Below are positions 10,058-19,278 of a DNA stretch of 64,000 nucleotides, piece by piece; position 1 is the first letter of the stretch; the number at the start of each line of letters is the position of its first letter. Below the pieces are notes generated by a model. That model saw only the letters and a list, made by a program, of their open reading frames with translations, was not told the DNA's origin and did not search any database. The translations under genes were made by a program, and so were the position numbers. The stretch is taken from NCBI RefSeq assembly GCF_001189955.1, contig NZ_LFLT01000020.1, positions 1-64,000 on the forward strand. The letters run 5' to 3'. This DNA is from Herbaspirillum chlorophenolicum. Its GTDB lineage: Bacteria > Pseudomonadota > Gammaproteobacteria > Burkholderiales > Burkholderiaceae_D.

Positions 10058-10855
10058 TCAACTGCGCGTGGCGATGGCCGCGTAGCTGCCGAAACCCTCC
10101 GGCCACGGCGTCAGGATTTCATAGCCGCTGGCCGTCACGACCACCATATGCTCCCACTGCGCCGACAGCGAGCCGTCGGCGGTAATCACGGTCCAGCCAT
10201 CGTCGAGCTGCTGCGAATGGCGCTTGCCGGCGTTGAGCATCGGCTCGATGGTGAAGATCATGCCTTCCTTCAGCGGCAGGCCGGTACCGCGCTGACCGTA
10301 ATGCAGCACCTGCGGCTCGTCGTGATAGATGGTGCCGATGCCGTGGCCGCAGTATTCGCGCACCACTGAAAAGCCATCGCGGTGCGCCACCGACTGGATC
10401 GCGTGGCCGACGTCGCCCAGCGTGGCGCCGGGGCGCACTGCCATGATGCCGGCGCACATCGCTTCATAAGTGGTCTCGACCAGCTTGCGTGCGGCAGCGC
10501 TGGGCTGGCCGACGAAATACATGCGGCTGCAGTCGCCGTACCAGCCATCCTTGATCACGGCCACGTCGATGTTGATGATGTCGCCGTCCCTGAGTTTCTG
10601 GCGCGAAGGGATGCCGTGGCAGATCACCTCGTTGACCGAACTGCAGATGGTCTTGGGAAAGCCGTGATAGCCGATGTTGGCGGGCTTGGCTTTTTGCACC
10701 TTGACGATATGGTCGTGGCAGATGCGGTCCAGTTCGTCGGTGGTGACGCCGGCCTTCACGTGTTCGGCCACTACTTGCAGCACTTCGGCAGCCAGTTTCC
10801 CGGCAGCGCGCGCCTGGGCGATTTCGGCGGGGCCGCGCAGTTTTACTTGTCTCAT
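10058..10855 (-). CDS. map: Type I methionine aminopeptidase
   Basis: 265 residues from the ATG at 10855. All catalytic residues align with E. coli MAP, with the same numbering: His80, Asp97, Asp108, His171, Glu204 and Glu235. It removes the N-terminal methionine from nascent proteins using two metal ions. It is not next to rpsB-tsf, the common place for the housekeeping map, so it may be a second copy. Its start overlaps the stop of a ParD-like gene by four bases (ATGA), giving tight coupling. The longer in-frame ORF up to 11194 is read-through over that gene and is rejected. Confidence 0.95.
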   Translation of the reverse strand: MRQVKLRGPAEIAQARAAGKLAAEVLQVVAEHVKAGVTTDELDRICHDHIVKVQKAKPANIGYHGFPKTICSSVNEVICHGIPSRQKLRDGDIINIDVAVIKDGWYGDCSRMYFVGQPSAAARKLVETTYEAMCAGIMAVRPGATLGDVGHAIQSVAHRDGFSVVREYCGHGIGTIYHDEPQVLHYGQRGTGLPLKEGMIFTIEPMLNAGKRHSQQLDDGWTVITADGSLSAQWEHMVVVTASGYEILTPWPEGFGSYAAIATRS

Positions 10856-11160
10856 GCGTACTCTTTTCCTGTCTTGCGGCGCGCAACGGGCGCGGCCTTT
10901 TCCTTTGTCTTGTCCTGGCCTGCCGGAGAACGTCCGGCGTCGATCAGTTCCCGTATCGATAGCACGCCGCCATGCTCGCGCGCCAATTGGTCGCGCACCA
11001 GCAATTGCGCGATCTCGGCGTGGTTCAGTTCGGGGTGCAGTTCCGACAGCATGCCCAGCAGCATCCAGTGCTCGGCCTGGGCATTGATGGAGCGGTTCAG
11101 GGCGCTGCTTGCGATACGCACGTTGTCGTGCATCTGGTCCGATATCTTGACGATTCCCAT
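10852..11160 (-). CDS. ParD-like antitoxin family protein
   Basis: 102 residues beginning MGIVKISDQMHDNVRIAS, which resembles the ribbon-helix-helix-like N-terminus of the ParD-like antitoxin family (PF11903); the C-terminus is basic and probably flexible. It precedes map with a 4-base overlap, so the two are translated together. No RelE/ParE toxin is adjacent; the partner position is taken by the aminopeptidase. It may be a DNA-binding regulator of its own operon (inference). An AT-rich promoter region lies at 11160-11250. Confidence 0.75.
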   Translation of the reverse strand: MGIVKISDQMHDNVRIASSALNRSINAQAEHWMLLGMLSELHPELNHAEIAQLLVRDQLAREHGGVLSIRELIDAGRSPAGQDKTKEKAAPVARRKTGKEYA

Positions 11161-11243
11161 GATGTAGGTGATATATGAAATGTAGTCGTTTCATATATTC
11201 TAGCCGTTTCGCAGAATGTTTGCACGCCGTGCATTCACAACAT

Positions 11244-11278
11244 AAAAAAGCCCGGCCGACAAAGTCGGAACCGGGCTT
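11244..11278 (-). terminator. Terminator of the dgo operon
   Basis: AAGCCCGG...CCGGGCTT with an inner CCGAC/GTCGG stem, followed on the minus strand by a T run. It lies 36 bases after the dgoD stop. Confidence 0.9.
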
Positions 11279-11313
11279 GAAGTACTACCGAGGAGAGGTT
11301 ACTGGAGGCTGCG

Positions 11314-12462
11314 TCACCATTCGGCGAAGCTGCCGTCCTTGTGGCGCCAGATCGGATTGCGCCAGCGGTGGCCGACTTCAGTGCGCTGGCGCACGTAGTC
11401 TTCGTTGATCTCGATGCCCAAGCCGGGGCCTTGGGGGATCTTGACGTAGCCGTCTTCGTAGGCGAACACGTCCTTGTCCTTGATGTAATCCAGCAGATCG
11501 TTGCTTTCGTTGTAGTGGATGCCCAGGCTTTGCTCCTGGATGAAGGCGTTGTAGCTGCCGGCGTCGACCTGCAGGCAGGCCGCCAGCGCAATCGGGCCGA
11601 GCGGGCAGTGCAGGGCCAGCGCCACGTCGTAGGCTTCGGCCATGGCGGCGATCTTGCGCGTTTCGGTGATGCCGCCGGCGTGCGAGACGTCGGGCTGGAT
11701 GATGTCCACGTAGCCCTCGGAGAGGATGCGCTTGAAGTCCCAGCGCGAATACAGGCGCTCGCCCAGCGCGATCGGGGTCGAGGTCAGGTGGGCGATTTCC
11801 TTCAGCGCTTCCGAGTTTTCCGACAAGACCGGCTCTTCGATGAACATCAGCTTGTACGGCTCCAGTTCCTTGATCAGCACCTTGGCCATCGGCTTGTGCA
11901 CGCGGCCGTGGAAGTCGACACCGATGCCGATGTTGGGGCCGACCGCTTCACGCACCGCTTGCACGTTGGCCAGCGTCAGTTCGATCTTGTCGTGGCTGTC
12001 GACGAATTGCAGTTCTTCGGTACCGTTCATCTTGACCGCGGTGAAGCCGCGTGCGACGGCGTTCTTTGCCGCTTCGGCGGTGACGGAGGGGCGGTCGCCG
12101 CCGATCCACGAATACACGCGGATCGAATCGCGCACTGCGCCGCCCAGCAACTGGTGCACCGGCACGCCGAGCGACTTGCCCTTGATGTCCCACAGCGCCT
12201 GGTCGATGCCGGCCAGCGCGCTCATGTGGATGGCGCCGCCGCGGTAGAAACCGCCGCGGTAGAGGATGGTCCAGTGGTCTTCGATATTGCGCGGATCCTT
12301 GCCGACCAGGTAGTCGGACAGCTCATCAACTGCCGCCGCCACGCTGTGCGCGCGGCCTTCGACAACGGGCTCGCCCCAGCCGGAAATGCCTTCGTCGGTC
12401 TCGATCTTCAGGAAGCACCAGCGCGGTGGAACGATGAAGGTGCTGATCTTGGTGATTTTCAT
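11314..12462 (-). CDS. dgoD: D-galactonate dehydratase
   Basis: 382 residues, the length of E. coli DgoD. It is an enolase-superfamily acid-sugar dehydratase: metal ligands and catalytic residues are seen in [27 protein letters not shown] and [12 protein letters not shown]. It turns D-galactonate into 2-keto-3-deoxy-D-galactonate. Last gene of a leftward operon (mutarotase, dgoK, dgoA, dgoD), with terminator at 11244. The 71-base gap before it holds a small hairpin at 12493-12510. Confidence 0.96.
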   Translation of the reverse strand: MKITKISTFIVPPRWCFLKIETDEGISGWGEPVVEGRAHSVAAAVDELSDYLVGKDPRNIEDHWTILYRGGFYRGGAIHMSALAGIDQALWDIKGKSLGVPVHQLLGGAVRDSIRVYSWIGGDRPSVTAEAAKNAVARGFTAVKMNGTEELQFVDSHDKIELTLANVQAVREAVGPNIGIGVDFHGRVHKPMAKVLIKELEPYKLMFIEEPVLSENSEALKEIAHLTSTPIALGERLYSRWDFKRILSEGYVDIIQPDVSHAGGITETRKIAAMAEAYDVALALHCPLGPIALAACLQVDAGSYNAFIQEQSLGIHYNESNDLLDYIKDKDVFAYEDGYVKIPQGPGLGIEINEDYVRQRTEVGHRWRNPIWRHKDGSFAEW

Positions 12463-12492
12463 TAGCTTGTCCGTTCAGGAGAAATCTGCAAA

Positions 12493-12510
12493 GGCCGCTT
12501 CCGTGCGGCC
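12493..12510 (-). terminator. Small intercistronic hairpin between dgoA and dgoD
   Basis: GGCCGC/GCGGCC six-base stem with a six-base loop. It may tune expression or mRNA stability within the operon rather than stop it. Confidence 0.35.
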
Positions 12511-12533
12511 AAATAATTAAGGTATGGCAGGCC

Positions 12534-13172
12534 TCAGGCCAGCGCTTTCCATGCCGCGGTGAAGGCCTGCGCACGCTGGCGCACCTCGTCGGCCGACAGG
12601 CCCGGCGAGTACAGTGCCGAGCCCAGGCCGAAGCCCGAAGCGCCGGCTTCGCGGAACGCTGCCATGCCGTGCGGCGCGATGCCGCCCACCGGGAGCAGTG
12701 CAATCTCGCGCGGCACCACGGCGCGCCAGGCCTTGACCACGTGCGGGCCGAGCTGTTCGGCCGGGAACATCTTGAGTACATCGGCGCCGGCGGCCAATGC
12801 GGCGAAAGCTTCAGTCACGGTTGCCACGCCGGGTGCGCAGTACAGGCCTGCGTTTTTGGCGGCACGGATCACCGCGCCGTCGCTGTGCGGCATGACGATC
12901 AATTCGCCGCCTGCGGCCTTCACCTGCTCCACCTGTTCGGTCTTGAGCACGGTGCCGGCGCCGACAATGCAGTCGGCCGGCAGGCTCTTGCGCAAAGCGG
13001 CGATGCTGGCCAGCGGCTCGGGCGAATTGAGCGGCACTTCGATGATGCGAAAGCCGCTCTCATACAAAGCCGCGCCGATGGCTTCGGCCTCGGTGTTGCG
13101 TACGCCGCGCAGAATGGCGATCAGGCCGGTGCGGCGCAGCGCGTCTTCGAGTAGCTTGGGATTGCTGTTCAT
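12534..13172 (-). CDS. dgoA: 2-dehydro-3-deoxy-6-phosphogalactonate aldolase
   Basis: 212 residues from the ATG at 13172. KDPG/KDPGal aldolase family: GLIAILRGVR at the start, catalytic Glu in IIEVPLNSP, and the Schiff-base Lys in DVLKMFPAEQLG near residue 130. It splits 2-keto-3-deoxy-6-phosphogalactonate into pyruvate and glyceraldehyde 3-phosphate, the last step of galactonate breakdown. Assignment to galactonate rather than gluconate rests on the flanking dgoK and dgoD. It starts 25 bases after dgoK. Confidence 0.93.
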   Translation of the reverse strand: MNSNPKLLEDALRRTGLIAILRGVRNTEAEAIGAALYESGFRIIEVPLNSPEPLASIAALRKSLPADCIVGAGTVLKTEQVEQVKAAGGELIVMPHSDGAVIRAAKNAGLYCAPGVATVTEAFAALAAGADVLKMFPAEQLGPHVVKAWRAVVPREIALLPVGGIAPHGMAAFREAGASGFGLGSALYSPGLSADEVRQRAQAFTAAWKALA

Positions 13173-13197
13173 ATTGTCCTTGTTGGTGCAGGTGGCT

Positions 13198-14163
13198 TCA
13201 GCCGACCAGGCCGGCATGCTGCGCCAGCGTCCACAGGCCGGCTTCGGTGGCCTGTTCGGCCACACTGACCGGCCCCATGCCGTACAGCTCCAGCGCCAGC
13301 TGGTAACGGCGGCACAGGGCCGGGTCGCCGATCAGGCCGATGCGTTGCGGATGATGGCTGGCCATGCTCTTGAGCGCGGCGATCTCGTGACCGATCAGGA
13401 GGCCGGAAAGATAGTCAGGCTGTGCTTGCGGCTCCAGTTCGCCGGTCAGCCCGAGCGTGCGGCAGCTAAAGATATTGGAGAGCACGCCGGCCTGGCCTTC
13501 GGCGCTTTGCGCCACCCGGGCGCCGCGCATGAAAGCGGCATCGTCGGGCGTATCGGGTTTGTGCATGGTGCGGCCGAGGATGGTGTGCGCCGACAGCGCG
13601 CCGTAAACCTCGCCGGTCATGAAGGTATCGAAATGCTGGATACGGCCATGCGTGACGCGCACCCATTTCGAATGCGTGCCGGGCAGGCCGATCAACAGCT
13701 CATCATCGCGCCATTGTTGCAGTGCGCCGATCACCTGGGTTTCTTCTCCGCGCATGACATTGGGCAGCGTCGATACCTGCAGCAGGCCGGGCACGATGTA
13801 AAGCGGACGCGACAATCCTGTCTCGATGCGCAGCAGCTTGCGGCCGATGCGGTCGGGCGCCAGCGGCACGGTCAGGTAAGGCGCTTCGCGCCAGCCCTGC
13901 TTGCTGCCCACCATGCCGGCGGCGATCAGCGGCGCATCCGGCGCAGCCGCCATCCAGTCTCCGCATGCCGCTTCCAGTGCGCTACGAAAGGCCAGCACGG
14001 GATTGGCCGCGGCGCCATCCACCACGGGCAGATTCATGATGCCCCAGGGATGGCCGCGGCGTTCTGCCACGCCGCCATGCGCATCGAAGCGATAGCAGCG
14101 CAGTGAAGACGTGCCCCAGTCCAGCGCGATCAGGGCACAGTTGTTTTCGGTTGGCTCTGTCAT
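13198..14163 (-). CDS. dgoK: 2-dehydro-3-deoxygalactonokinase
   Basis: 321 residues with the sugar-kinase opening ALIALDWGTSSLRCYRF and the DgoK motifs GMVGSKQGW and GTHSKWV. It phosphorylates 2-keto-3-deoxygalactonate at C6 with ATP to give the DgoA substrate. It lies between the mutarotase gene (29-base gap) and dgoA (25-base gap). Confidence 0.94.
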   Translation of the reverse strand: MTEPTENNCALIALDWGTSSLRCYRFDAHGGVAERRGHPWGIMNLPVVDGAAANPVLAFRSALEAACGDWMAAAPDAPLIAAGMVGSKQGWREAPYLTVPLAPDRIGRKLLRIETGLSRPLYIVPGLLQVSTLPNVMRGEETQVIGALQQWRDDELLIGLPGTHSKWVRVTHGRIQHFDTFMTGEVYGALSAHTILGRTMHKPDTPDDAAFMRGARVAQSAEGQAGVLSNIFSCRTLGLTGELEPQAQPDYLSGLLIGHEIAALKSMASHHPQRIGLIGDPALCRRYQLALELYGMGPVSVAEQATEAGLWTLAQHAGLVG

Positions 14164-14192
14164 CAGGTTTCTTTATTCGGCGCCAGCCTGCT

Positions 14193-15119
14193 TTACAGGT
14201 CGCAAACCGAAAAACGGGTCAGCAGCACCATGTCCTCGCCCGGTGCAAGGTCGATCAGGCCGGGACGGTTCTGCATGTGGAAGGCATCGATCGGATGCGT
14301 GATCGGCTCCAGGCAGAAGTACCCCAGACCAGGCGGCCGGTACAGCAGCGTATAACCGCTGCGATCCTGGGTGTGCATTTGCAGCCGCAAGCCGCGCGAA
14401 GGGTCTTCAATCATGGCCAGGCCATCCCAGCCTTCGTAGCAGTTGTCGATCAGCGGGCCGTCCACCGCTGCCGGGCGGTTGTAGTCCCAGCTCGGCGGCA
14501 ACTTGCGCGTAAAGCCGGTGGGGATGGGATCGGCACCGGACATCCATACGCCGCGCGAGCGGAATTGCAGGCGTGTCCTGGCGTCGCTCAGGAAATAGGG
14601 ATGCAGGCCCAGGCCGAAGGGCAAGGTCGCATCGCCGGCATTGGTCACGCGCAGTTCTATCTCCAGCGCGTTCTCGCGCAGCGTGAACAACTGGCGGGCG
14701 CGATAGGCGTATGGATTGCCATCGAAGCATGTGGAATCGAGTTCCAGCGTCATGCGGTCTTGCGCATGCGCAGCGACGGTCCAGGCTTGCAGCCAGCTGT
14801 CGCCATGGATCGGATAGGGCTCGCCGGTGCGGTTGGGTTTGATCGCGTACTGCTTGCCGCCGAATGGGAAGCCGCCTTCGGTGATCCGGTTGGACCAGGG
14901 CAGCAGCGGAAAGCAGGCCGTGGTGTAGAGGTCGCGCGAACGGGCATCCCAGGGACGGAACAGCGGTAGCCATTGGTCGCCCTTGTGCCAATCCCAAGCC
15001 GCGACGCTGCCGCCCAGTTCAGGCATGACATGCAAGCGCTGTCGGCCGGATTGCAGGATGTGGATTTCCGGCAGCGCCCGGGAGCTTGCGCGGGTGGCGT
15101 TGGTTGCTCGGGAAGGCAT
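14193..15119 (-). CDS. Aldose 1-epimerase (galactose mutarotase-like)
   Basis: 308 residues from the ATG at 15119. Active-site features of aldose 1-epimerases are present: PIHGDSW, GLHPYF with the catalytic His, and CLEPITHPIDAF with the catalytic Glu. It interconverts alpha and beta sugar anomers, supplying the beta form to a sugar 1-dehydrogenase. First gene of the dgo operon. The N-terminus is extended compared with minimal family members, and upstream in-frame starts would extend it further without support. Confidence 0.88.
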   Translation of the reverse strand: MPSRATNATRASSRALPEIHILQSGRQRLHVMPELGGSVAAWDWHKGDQWLPLFRPWDARSRDLYTTACFPLLPWSNRITEGGFPFGGKQYAIKPNRTGEPYPIHGDSWLQAWTVAAHAQDRMTLELDSTCFDGNPYAYRARQLFTLRENALEIELRVTNAGDATLPFGLGLHPYFLSDARTRLQFRSRGVWMSGADPIPTGFTRKLPPSWDYNRPAAVDGPLIDNCYEGWDGLAMIEDPSRGLRLQMHTQDRSGYTLLYRPPGLGYFCLEPITHPIDAFHMQNRPGLIDLAPGEDMVLLTRFSVCDL

Positions 15120-15603
15120 GGTGTCTCGTATATTGTTATGAAATGCTGCAGATGGAAGGCATCGTGTACCCACCCCGGCAGAAGCCATCTCACAGAAGAT
15201 AAAGGATCGCTTAAGAAACGCCACACTCTTATCTTCATGCAATGCGCTTCAAAAAAACAGGCCGATGCTATCACCCGCCTCTAACGCGGAATAATGAAAA
15301 AAAGAGCGCTAGCGATATCAAAATTGAGAGCGGCCGGTTACTGAAAACGATTCTCGTGCGGCTTACCTCTTCTTCGGTCAACGATGCGCGAAACGATATC
15401 GGATTCCATTAAAAATTCATTGGATAGATATTTTTCGCTCTCCTAATATTGAGCGCGAATTGACGGACTAAGATTTTCCCGCAATTTCAGGCCGCACCGC
15501 CGCGCCCATATCTCGAACAAGTCAAAAGTATTGCCGGCGCAGCGCACGCATTTCTTGCACATAACAAGGAAATCCGAGGATTTCCAGCCAACGGAGACAA
15601 GCA
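15120..15603. other. Divergent intergenic region between dgo and ytf operons
   Basis: 484 bases containing the promoters of both the leftward galactonate operon and the rightward galactofuranose-type importer. The central part (about 15280-15480) is AT-rich. Sequences such as GAAAACGATTCTC at 15342-15354 faintly resemble a LacI-type half-symmetric operator but match poorly. No gene was found. Confidence 0.5.
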
Positions 15604-16578
15604 ATGAAAACCAAGAGAAGAGCGCTTCTGGGCGCAGCCATTTGCATGGGGCTGGGCAGCACCATCGCGGGCCTGCCCGTATTCGCTGCGGACAAGCCGC
15701 TGACCATGGGCTTCTCGCAGGTGGGCGCCGAAAGCGAATGGCGCACCGCCAACACCGTGTCGATCAAGGATGCGGCCAAGCAGGCCGGCGTCAACCTGAA
15801 GTTCGCCGATGCGCAGCAGAAGCAGGAAAACCAGGTCAAGGCAATCCGCTCCTTCATCGCGCAGAAGGTCGACGTGATCGCCTTCTCGCCGGTGGTTGAA
15901 TCCGGCTGGGAAACCGTGCTGCGCGAAGCCAAGGCCGCCAAGATCCCGGTGATCCTGACCGACCGCGCCGTCAACGTCTCCGACAAGTCGCTGTACGTGA
16001 CCTTCATCGGTTCCGACTTCGTGGAAGAGGGCCGCCGCGCCGCGCGCTGGCTGCTGGAGCGCGCCAAGTCGATGCCGGCCGGCGATATCAACATTGTCGA
16101 GCTGCAGGGCACCGTCGGCTCGGCCCCGGCCATCGACCGTAAGGCAGGCTTCGAGCAGGAGATCAAGGCCGATCCGCGCCTGAAGATCATCCGTTCGCAG
16201 ACCGGCGATTTCACCCGCGCCAAGGGCAAGGAAGTGATGGAGGCCTTCCTCAAGGCCGACGGCAAGAAGATCAATGTGCTTTACGCGCATAACGACGACA
16301 TGGCCATCGGCGCCATCCAGGCCATCGAAGAAGCCGGCCTGAAACCGGGCAAGGACATCCTGGTCATTTCCATCGACGGCGTGAAGGGTGCGTTCGAGGC
16401 CATGATGGCCGGCAAGCTCAACGTTACCGTCGAGTGCAGCCCGCTGCTGGGCCCGCAACTGATGCAGATCGCCAAGGACGTGAAGGCAGGCAAGGAAGTG
16501 CCCAAGCGCATTACTACTGAAGAGGGCGTGTTCCCGGCCGAAGTCGCAGCCAAGGAATTCCCGAACCGCAAGTATTGA
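15604..16578 (+). CDS. ytfQ: Galactofuranose-type ABC transporter, periplasmic binding protein
   Basis: 324 residues with a signal peptide of about 29 residues ending PVFAA. The mature protein follows E. coli YtfQ closely: GFSQVGAESEWRTAN, QQKQENQVKAIRSFIAQ, VELQGTVGSAPAIDRK, QTGDFTRAKGKEVME and YAHNDDMAIGAIQA. YtfQ binds D-galactofuranose and some pyranose forms in the periplasm. First gene of ytfQRT-yjfF, divergent from the galactonate operon. C-terminal third is less like E. coli, so the ligand could differ. Confidence 0.93.
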   Translation: MKTKRRALLGAAICMGLGSTIAGLPVFAADKPLTMGFSQVGAESEWRTANTVSIKDAAKQAGVNLKFADAQQKQENQVKAIRSFIAQKVDVIAFSPVVESGWETVLREAKAAKIPVILTDRAVNVSDKSLYVTFIGSDFVEEGRRAARWLLERAKSMPAGDINIVELQGTVGSAPAIDRKAGFEQEIKADPRLKIIRSQTGDFTRAKGKEVMEAFLKADGKKINVLYAHNDDMAIGAIQAIEEAGLKPGKDILVISIDGVKGAFEAMMAGKLNVTVECSPLLGPQLMQIAKDVKAGKEVPKRITTEEGVFPAEVAAKEFPNRKY

Positions 16579-16645
16579 GTGTGAGCGGCCGGTGCGCAGG
16601 GAATGAGTCCTGCAAGCCGGCCGTACGCCTTTTCACGGAGTTGCG

Positions 16646-18196
16646 ATGAGCATGGCTGTCGGGGCGCAGGTGCGCCCCATGTTGGAACTAAGCGGTATCC
16701 ATAAGGCTTTCGCCGGCGTAAAAGCGCTGACTGATGTGGGTCTGCGCTTGTTTCCGGGGGAAGTGCATACCTTGATGGGGCAGAACGGCGCGGGCAAGTC
16801 CACGCTGATCAAGGTGCTGACCGGTGTCTATGAACCCGATGCCGGGCGCATCGCACTGGACGGCAACGAGATCGCCCCGGCATCCACCCTGCAGGCGCAG
16901 GAGCTGGGCATCAGCACCGTCTACCAGGAAGTCAACCTCTGCCCCAATCTCTCGGTGGCGGAAAACATTTTCATCGGCCGCTATCCGCGCCGCTTCGGCC
17001 GCATCGATTGGAAGACGGTGTATGCCGAGTCGCGCCGCCTGCTGCAGCAGTTGCAGATCGAGATCGACGTCACCGCGCAGCTGTCTTCCTATCCGCTGGC
17101 GATCCAGCAGATGGTGGCGATTTCGCGTGCGTTGTCGGTGTCGGCCAAGATACTGATCCTGGACGAACCGACTTCCAGCCTCGACGAGGCCGAGGTGCAG
17201 CAACTGTTCAAGGTGCTGCGCCACCTGCGCGAGCAGGGCATGGCGATCCTGTTCGTCACCCATTTCCTCGACCAGACTTACGAAATCTCCGACCGCATCA
17301 CCGTGCTGCGCAACGGCGTGCGCGAGGGCGAATATCCGGTGGCGGAGTTGTCGCGCCTGGAGCTGGTCAACAAGATGGTCGGCGTGGTCGCGGTCGACCC
17401 GCGCAAGGTGGAGGCCGGCGCCGAAGCGCTGGCCGCTGAGCTGTCGGCCGATGCATCAGGCGCGGGCGAAGTATTCCTGCAGGCGCGTGGCTTTGGCCGC
17501 AAGGGGATGCTGGCGCCGCAGGACCTCGACATCCGGCGCGGCGAAGTGTTCGGGCTGTGCGGCCTGCTCGGGTCAGGCCGTACCGAGATGGCGCGCCTGC
17601 TGTTCGGCGCCGACCGCGCCGACAGCGGCACATTGAGCATTGGCGGCCGCGACATCAAGCTGGCCGTGCCGCGCGACGCCATCGCCGCTGGCATCGGCTT
17701 CTGCTCGGAAGACCGCAAGAAGGAGGGCGCGATCCTGGAACTGTCGGTGCGCGAGAACATCATCCTCGCCCTGCAGGCGCGCCAGGGCCTGTTCCGTGTG
17801 CTGTCAAGAAAGCGCCAGAACCAGCTCGCCGCCGACTACGTGAAGTGGCTCGGCATCAAGACTGCCGACCTGGAAACCCCGATCGGCCTGCTGTCCGGCG
17901 GCAACCAGCAAAAGGCGCTGCTGGCGCGCTGGCTGGCCACCGACCCCGGCATGCTGATCCTGGATGAACCCACGCGCGGCATCGACGTGCGGGCCAAGCA
18001 GGAGATCATGGATTTTGTCATTGCGATGTGCCGCAAGGGCATGGCCATCCTGTTCATCTCTTCCGAGATCCCGGAAGTCATCCGCTGCAGCGACCGCATG
18101 CTGGTGCTGCGCGACCGCCGCGCCTGCGGCGAATACAAGCGTGGCGAACTCGACGAGAAGTCGGTGCTGCAGGTGATTGCGGGAGAAGCCGCATGA
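16646..18196 (+). CDS. ytfR: Galactofuranose-type ABC transporter, tandem ATPase
   Basis: 516 residues with two ABC ATPase domains typical of sugar importers (CUT2). Domain 1 has Walker A GQNGAGKST and Walker B ILILDEPTSSLD; domain 2 has a degenerate P-loop (GLLGSGRTE), signature [11 protein letters not shown] and [15 protein letters not shown] 16646 has CGGAG upstream. The stop overlaps ytfT by four bases. Confidence 0.94.
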   Translation: MSMAVGAQVRPMLELSGIHKAFAGVKALTDVGLRLFPGEVHTLMGQNGAGKSTLIKVLTGVYEPDAGRIALDGNEIAPASTLQAQELGISTVYQEVNLCPNLSVAENIFIGRYPRRFGRIDWKTVYAESRRLLQQLQIEIDVTAQLSSYPLAIQQMVAISRALSVSAKILILDEPTSSLDEAEVQQLFKVLRHLREQGMAILFVTHFLDQTYEISDRITVLRNGVREGEYPVAELSRLELVNKMVGVVAVDPRKVEAGAEALAAELSADASGAGEVFLQARGFGRKGMLAPQDLDIRRGEVFGLCGLLGSGRTEMARLLFGADRADSGTLSIGGRDIKLAVPRDAIAAGIGFCSEDRKKEGAILELSVRENIILALQARQGLFRVLSRKRQNQLAADYVKWLGIKTADLETPIGLLSGGNQQKALLARWLATDPGMLILDEPTRGIDVRAKQEIMDFVIAMCRKGMAILFISSEIPEVIRCSDRMLVLRDRRACGEYKRGELDEKSVLQVIAGEAA

Positions 18197-19278
18197 GTGC
18201 ATCCATGGAGTCCAAACTGATACCTGAAACTGTGATGGCCAATAACGACTTGCGGGCGTTGCTGGCCCGGGCCATGCGCCATCCGCTGCTGCGGCCGCTG
18301 GCCGCGCTGGCGGCACTGCTGCTGATCGATTTCTTCCTGGTGCCGGGCTTCTTCCGGCTGGAGATCAAGGACGGCCACCTTTACGGTGCGCTGATCGACA
18401 TCGTCAACCGCGCCGCCCCCTTGATGCTGGCGGCGCTGGGCATGACGCTGGTGATCGCCACGCGCGGCGTGGATATTTCGGTGGGTGCAGTCGTGGCGAT
18501 CTCCGGCGCGGCGGCGGCGATCCTGATCGGCGGCAAGATGGTGGTGGTCGACGGCGTCTCGCAATACGTCAGCAACGTGCCGATGGCATGGGCGCTGGCG
18601 GCGGCAATCGGCGCGGCGCTGCTGTGCGGCGCCTGGAACGGCTTGCTGGTGGCGGTGCTCGGCCTGCAGCCCATCATCGCCACGCTGATCCTGATGGTGG
18701 CGGGACGCGGGCTGGCGCAACTGCTGACCGACGGCCAGATCATCACGGTCTATTACAAGCCGTTCTTCTTCATCGGCGGCGGTTACCTGTTCGGCTTGCC
18801 GTTCTCGCTCTACATTGCGCTGGGCATGTTCCTGCTGCTGGCGGTACTGATGAGGAAGACCGCGCTGGGCCTGTTCATCCAGTCGGTCGGCATCAACCCG
18901 GTGGCTTCGCGCCTGGCGGGTATCCGCACCGCCGCGCTGATCTTCTTCGTCTATATCTTCTGCAGTTTCTGCGCCGGGCTGGCCGGGCTGATGGTGGCCT
19001 CCAACATCAAGAGCGCCGACGCCAACAATGCCGGCTTGCTGCTGGAGCTGGATGCCATCCTGGCCGTCACCCTGGGCGGCACTTCGCTGGCGGGCGGCAA
19101 GTTCAGCCTGGTGGGCAGCGTGATCGGCGCGCTCATCATCCAGACCCTGACCTACACCATCTATTCGCTGGGCGTGCCGCCCGAGGTGAACATGGTGGTC
19201 AAGTCCATCGTGGTGTTCCTGGTCTGCCTGTCTCAATCGCCGGAATTCCGCCGCATCTTCAAGGCAGCCAAATCATGA
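18193..19278 (+). CDS. ytfT: Galactofuranose-type ABC transporter, permease 1
   Basis: 361 residues with about nine or ten membrane helices and the CUT2 permease motifs ATRGVDISVGAVVAISGA and ELDAILAVTLGGTSLAGG. The ATG at 18193 overlaps the ytfR stop (ATGA); a long in-frame ORF from 18028 is read-through into ytfR. Its own stop overlaps the next permease gene. It pairs with YjfF in the inner membrane. Confidence 0.93.
   Translation: MSASMESKLIPETVMANNDLRALLARAMRHPLLRPLAALAALLLIDFFLVPGFFRLEIKDGHLYGALIDIVNRAAPLMLAALGMTLVIATRGVDISVGAVVAISGAAAAILIGGKMVVVDGVSQYVSNVPMAWALAAAIGAALLCGAWNGLLVAVLGLQPIIATLILMVAGRGLAQLLTDGQIITVYYKPFFFIGGGYLFGLPFSLYIALGMFLLLAVLMRKTALGLFIQSVGINPVASRLAGIRTAALIFFVYIFCSFCAGLAGLMVASNIKSADANNAGLLLELDAILAVTLGGTSLAGGKFSLVGSVIGALIIQTLTYTIYSLGVPPEVNMVVKSIVVFLVCLSQSPEFRRIFKAAKS

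Noticed and set aside
15342..15354. LacI-type operator GAAAACGATTCTC
   Set aside because: Only three of seven positions are symmetric; not enough to call an operator.
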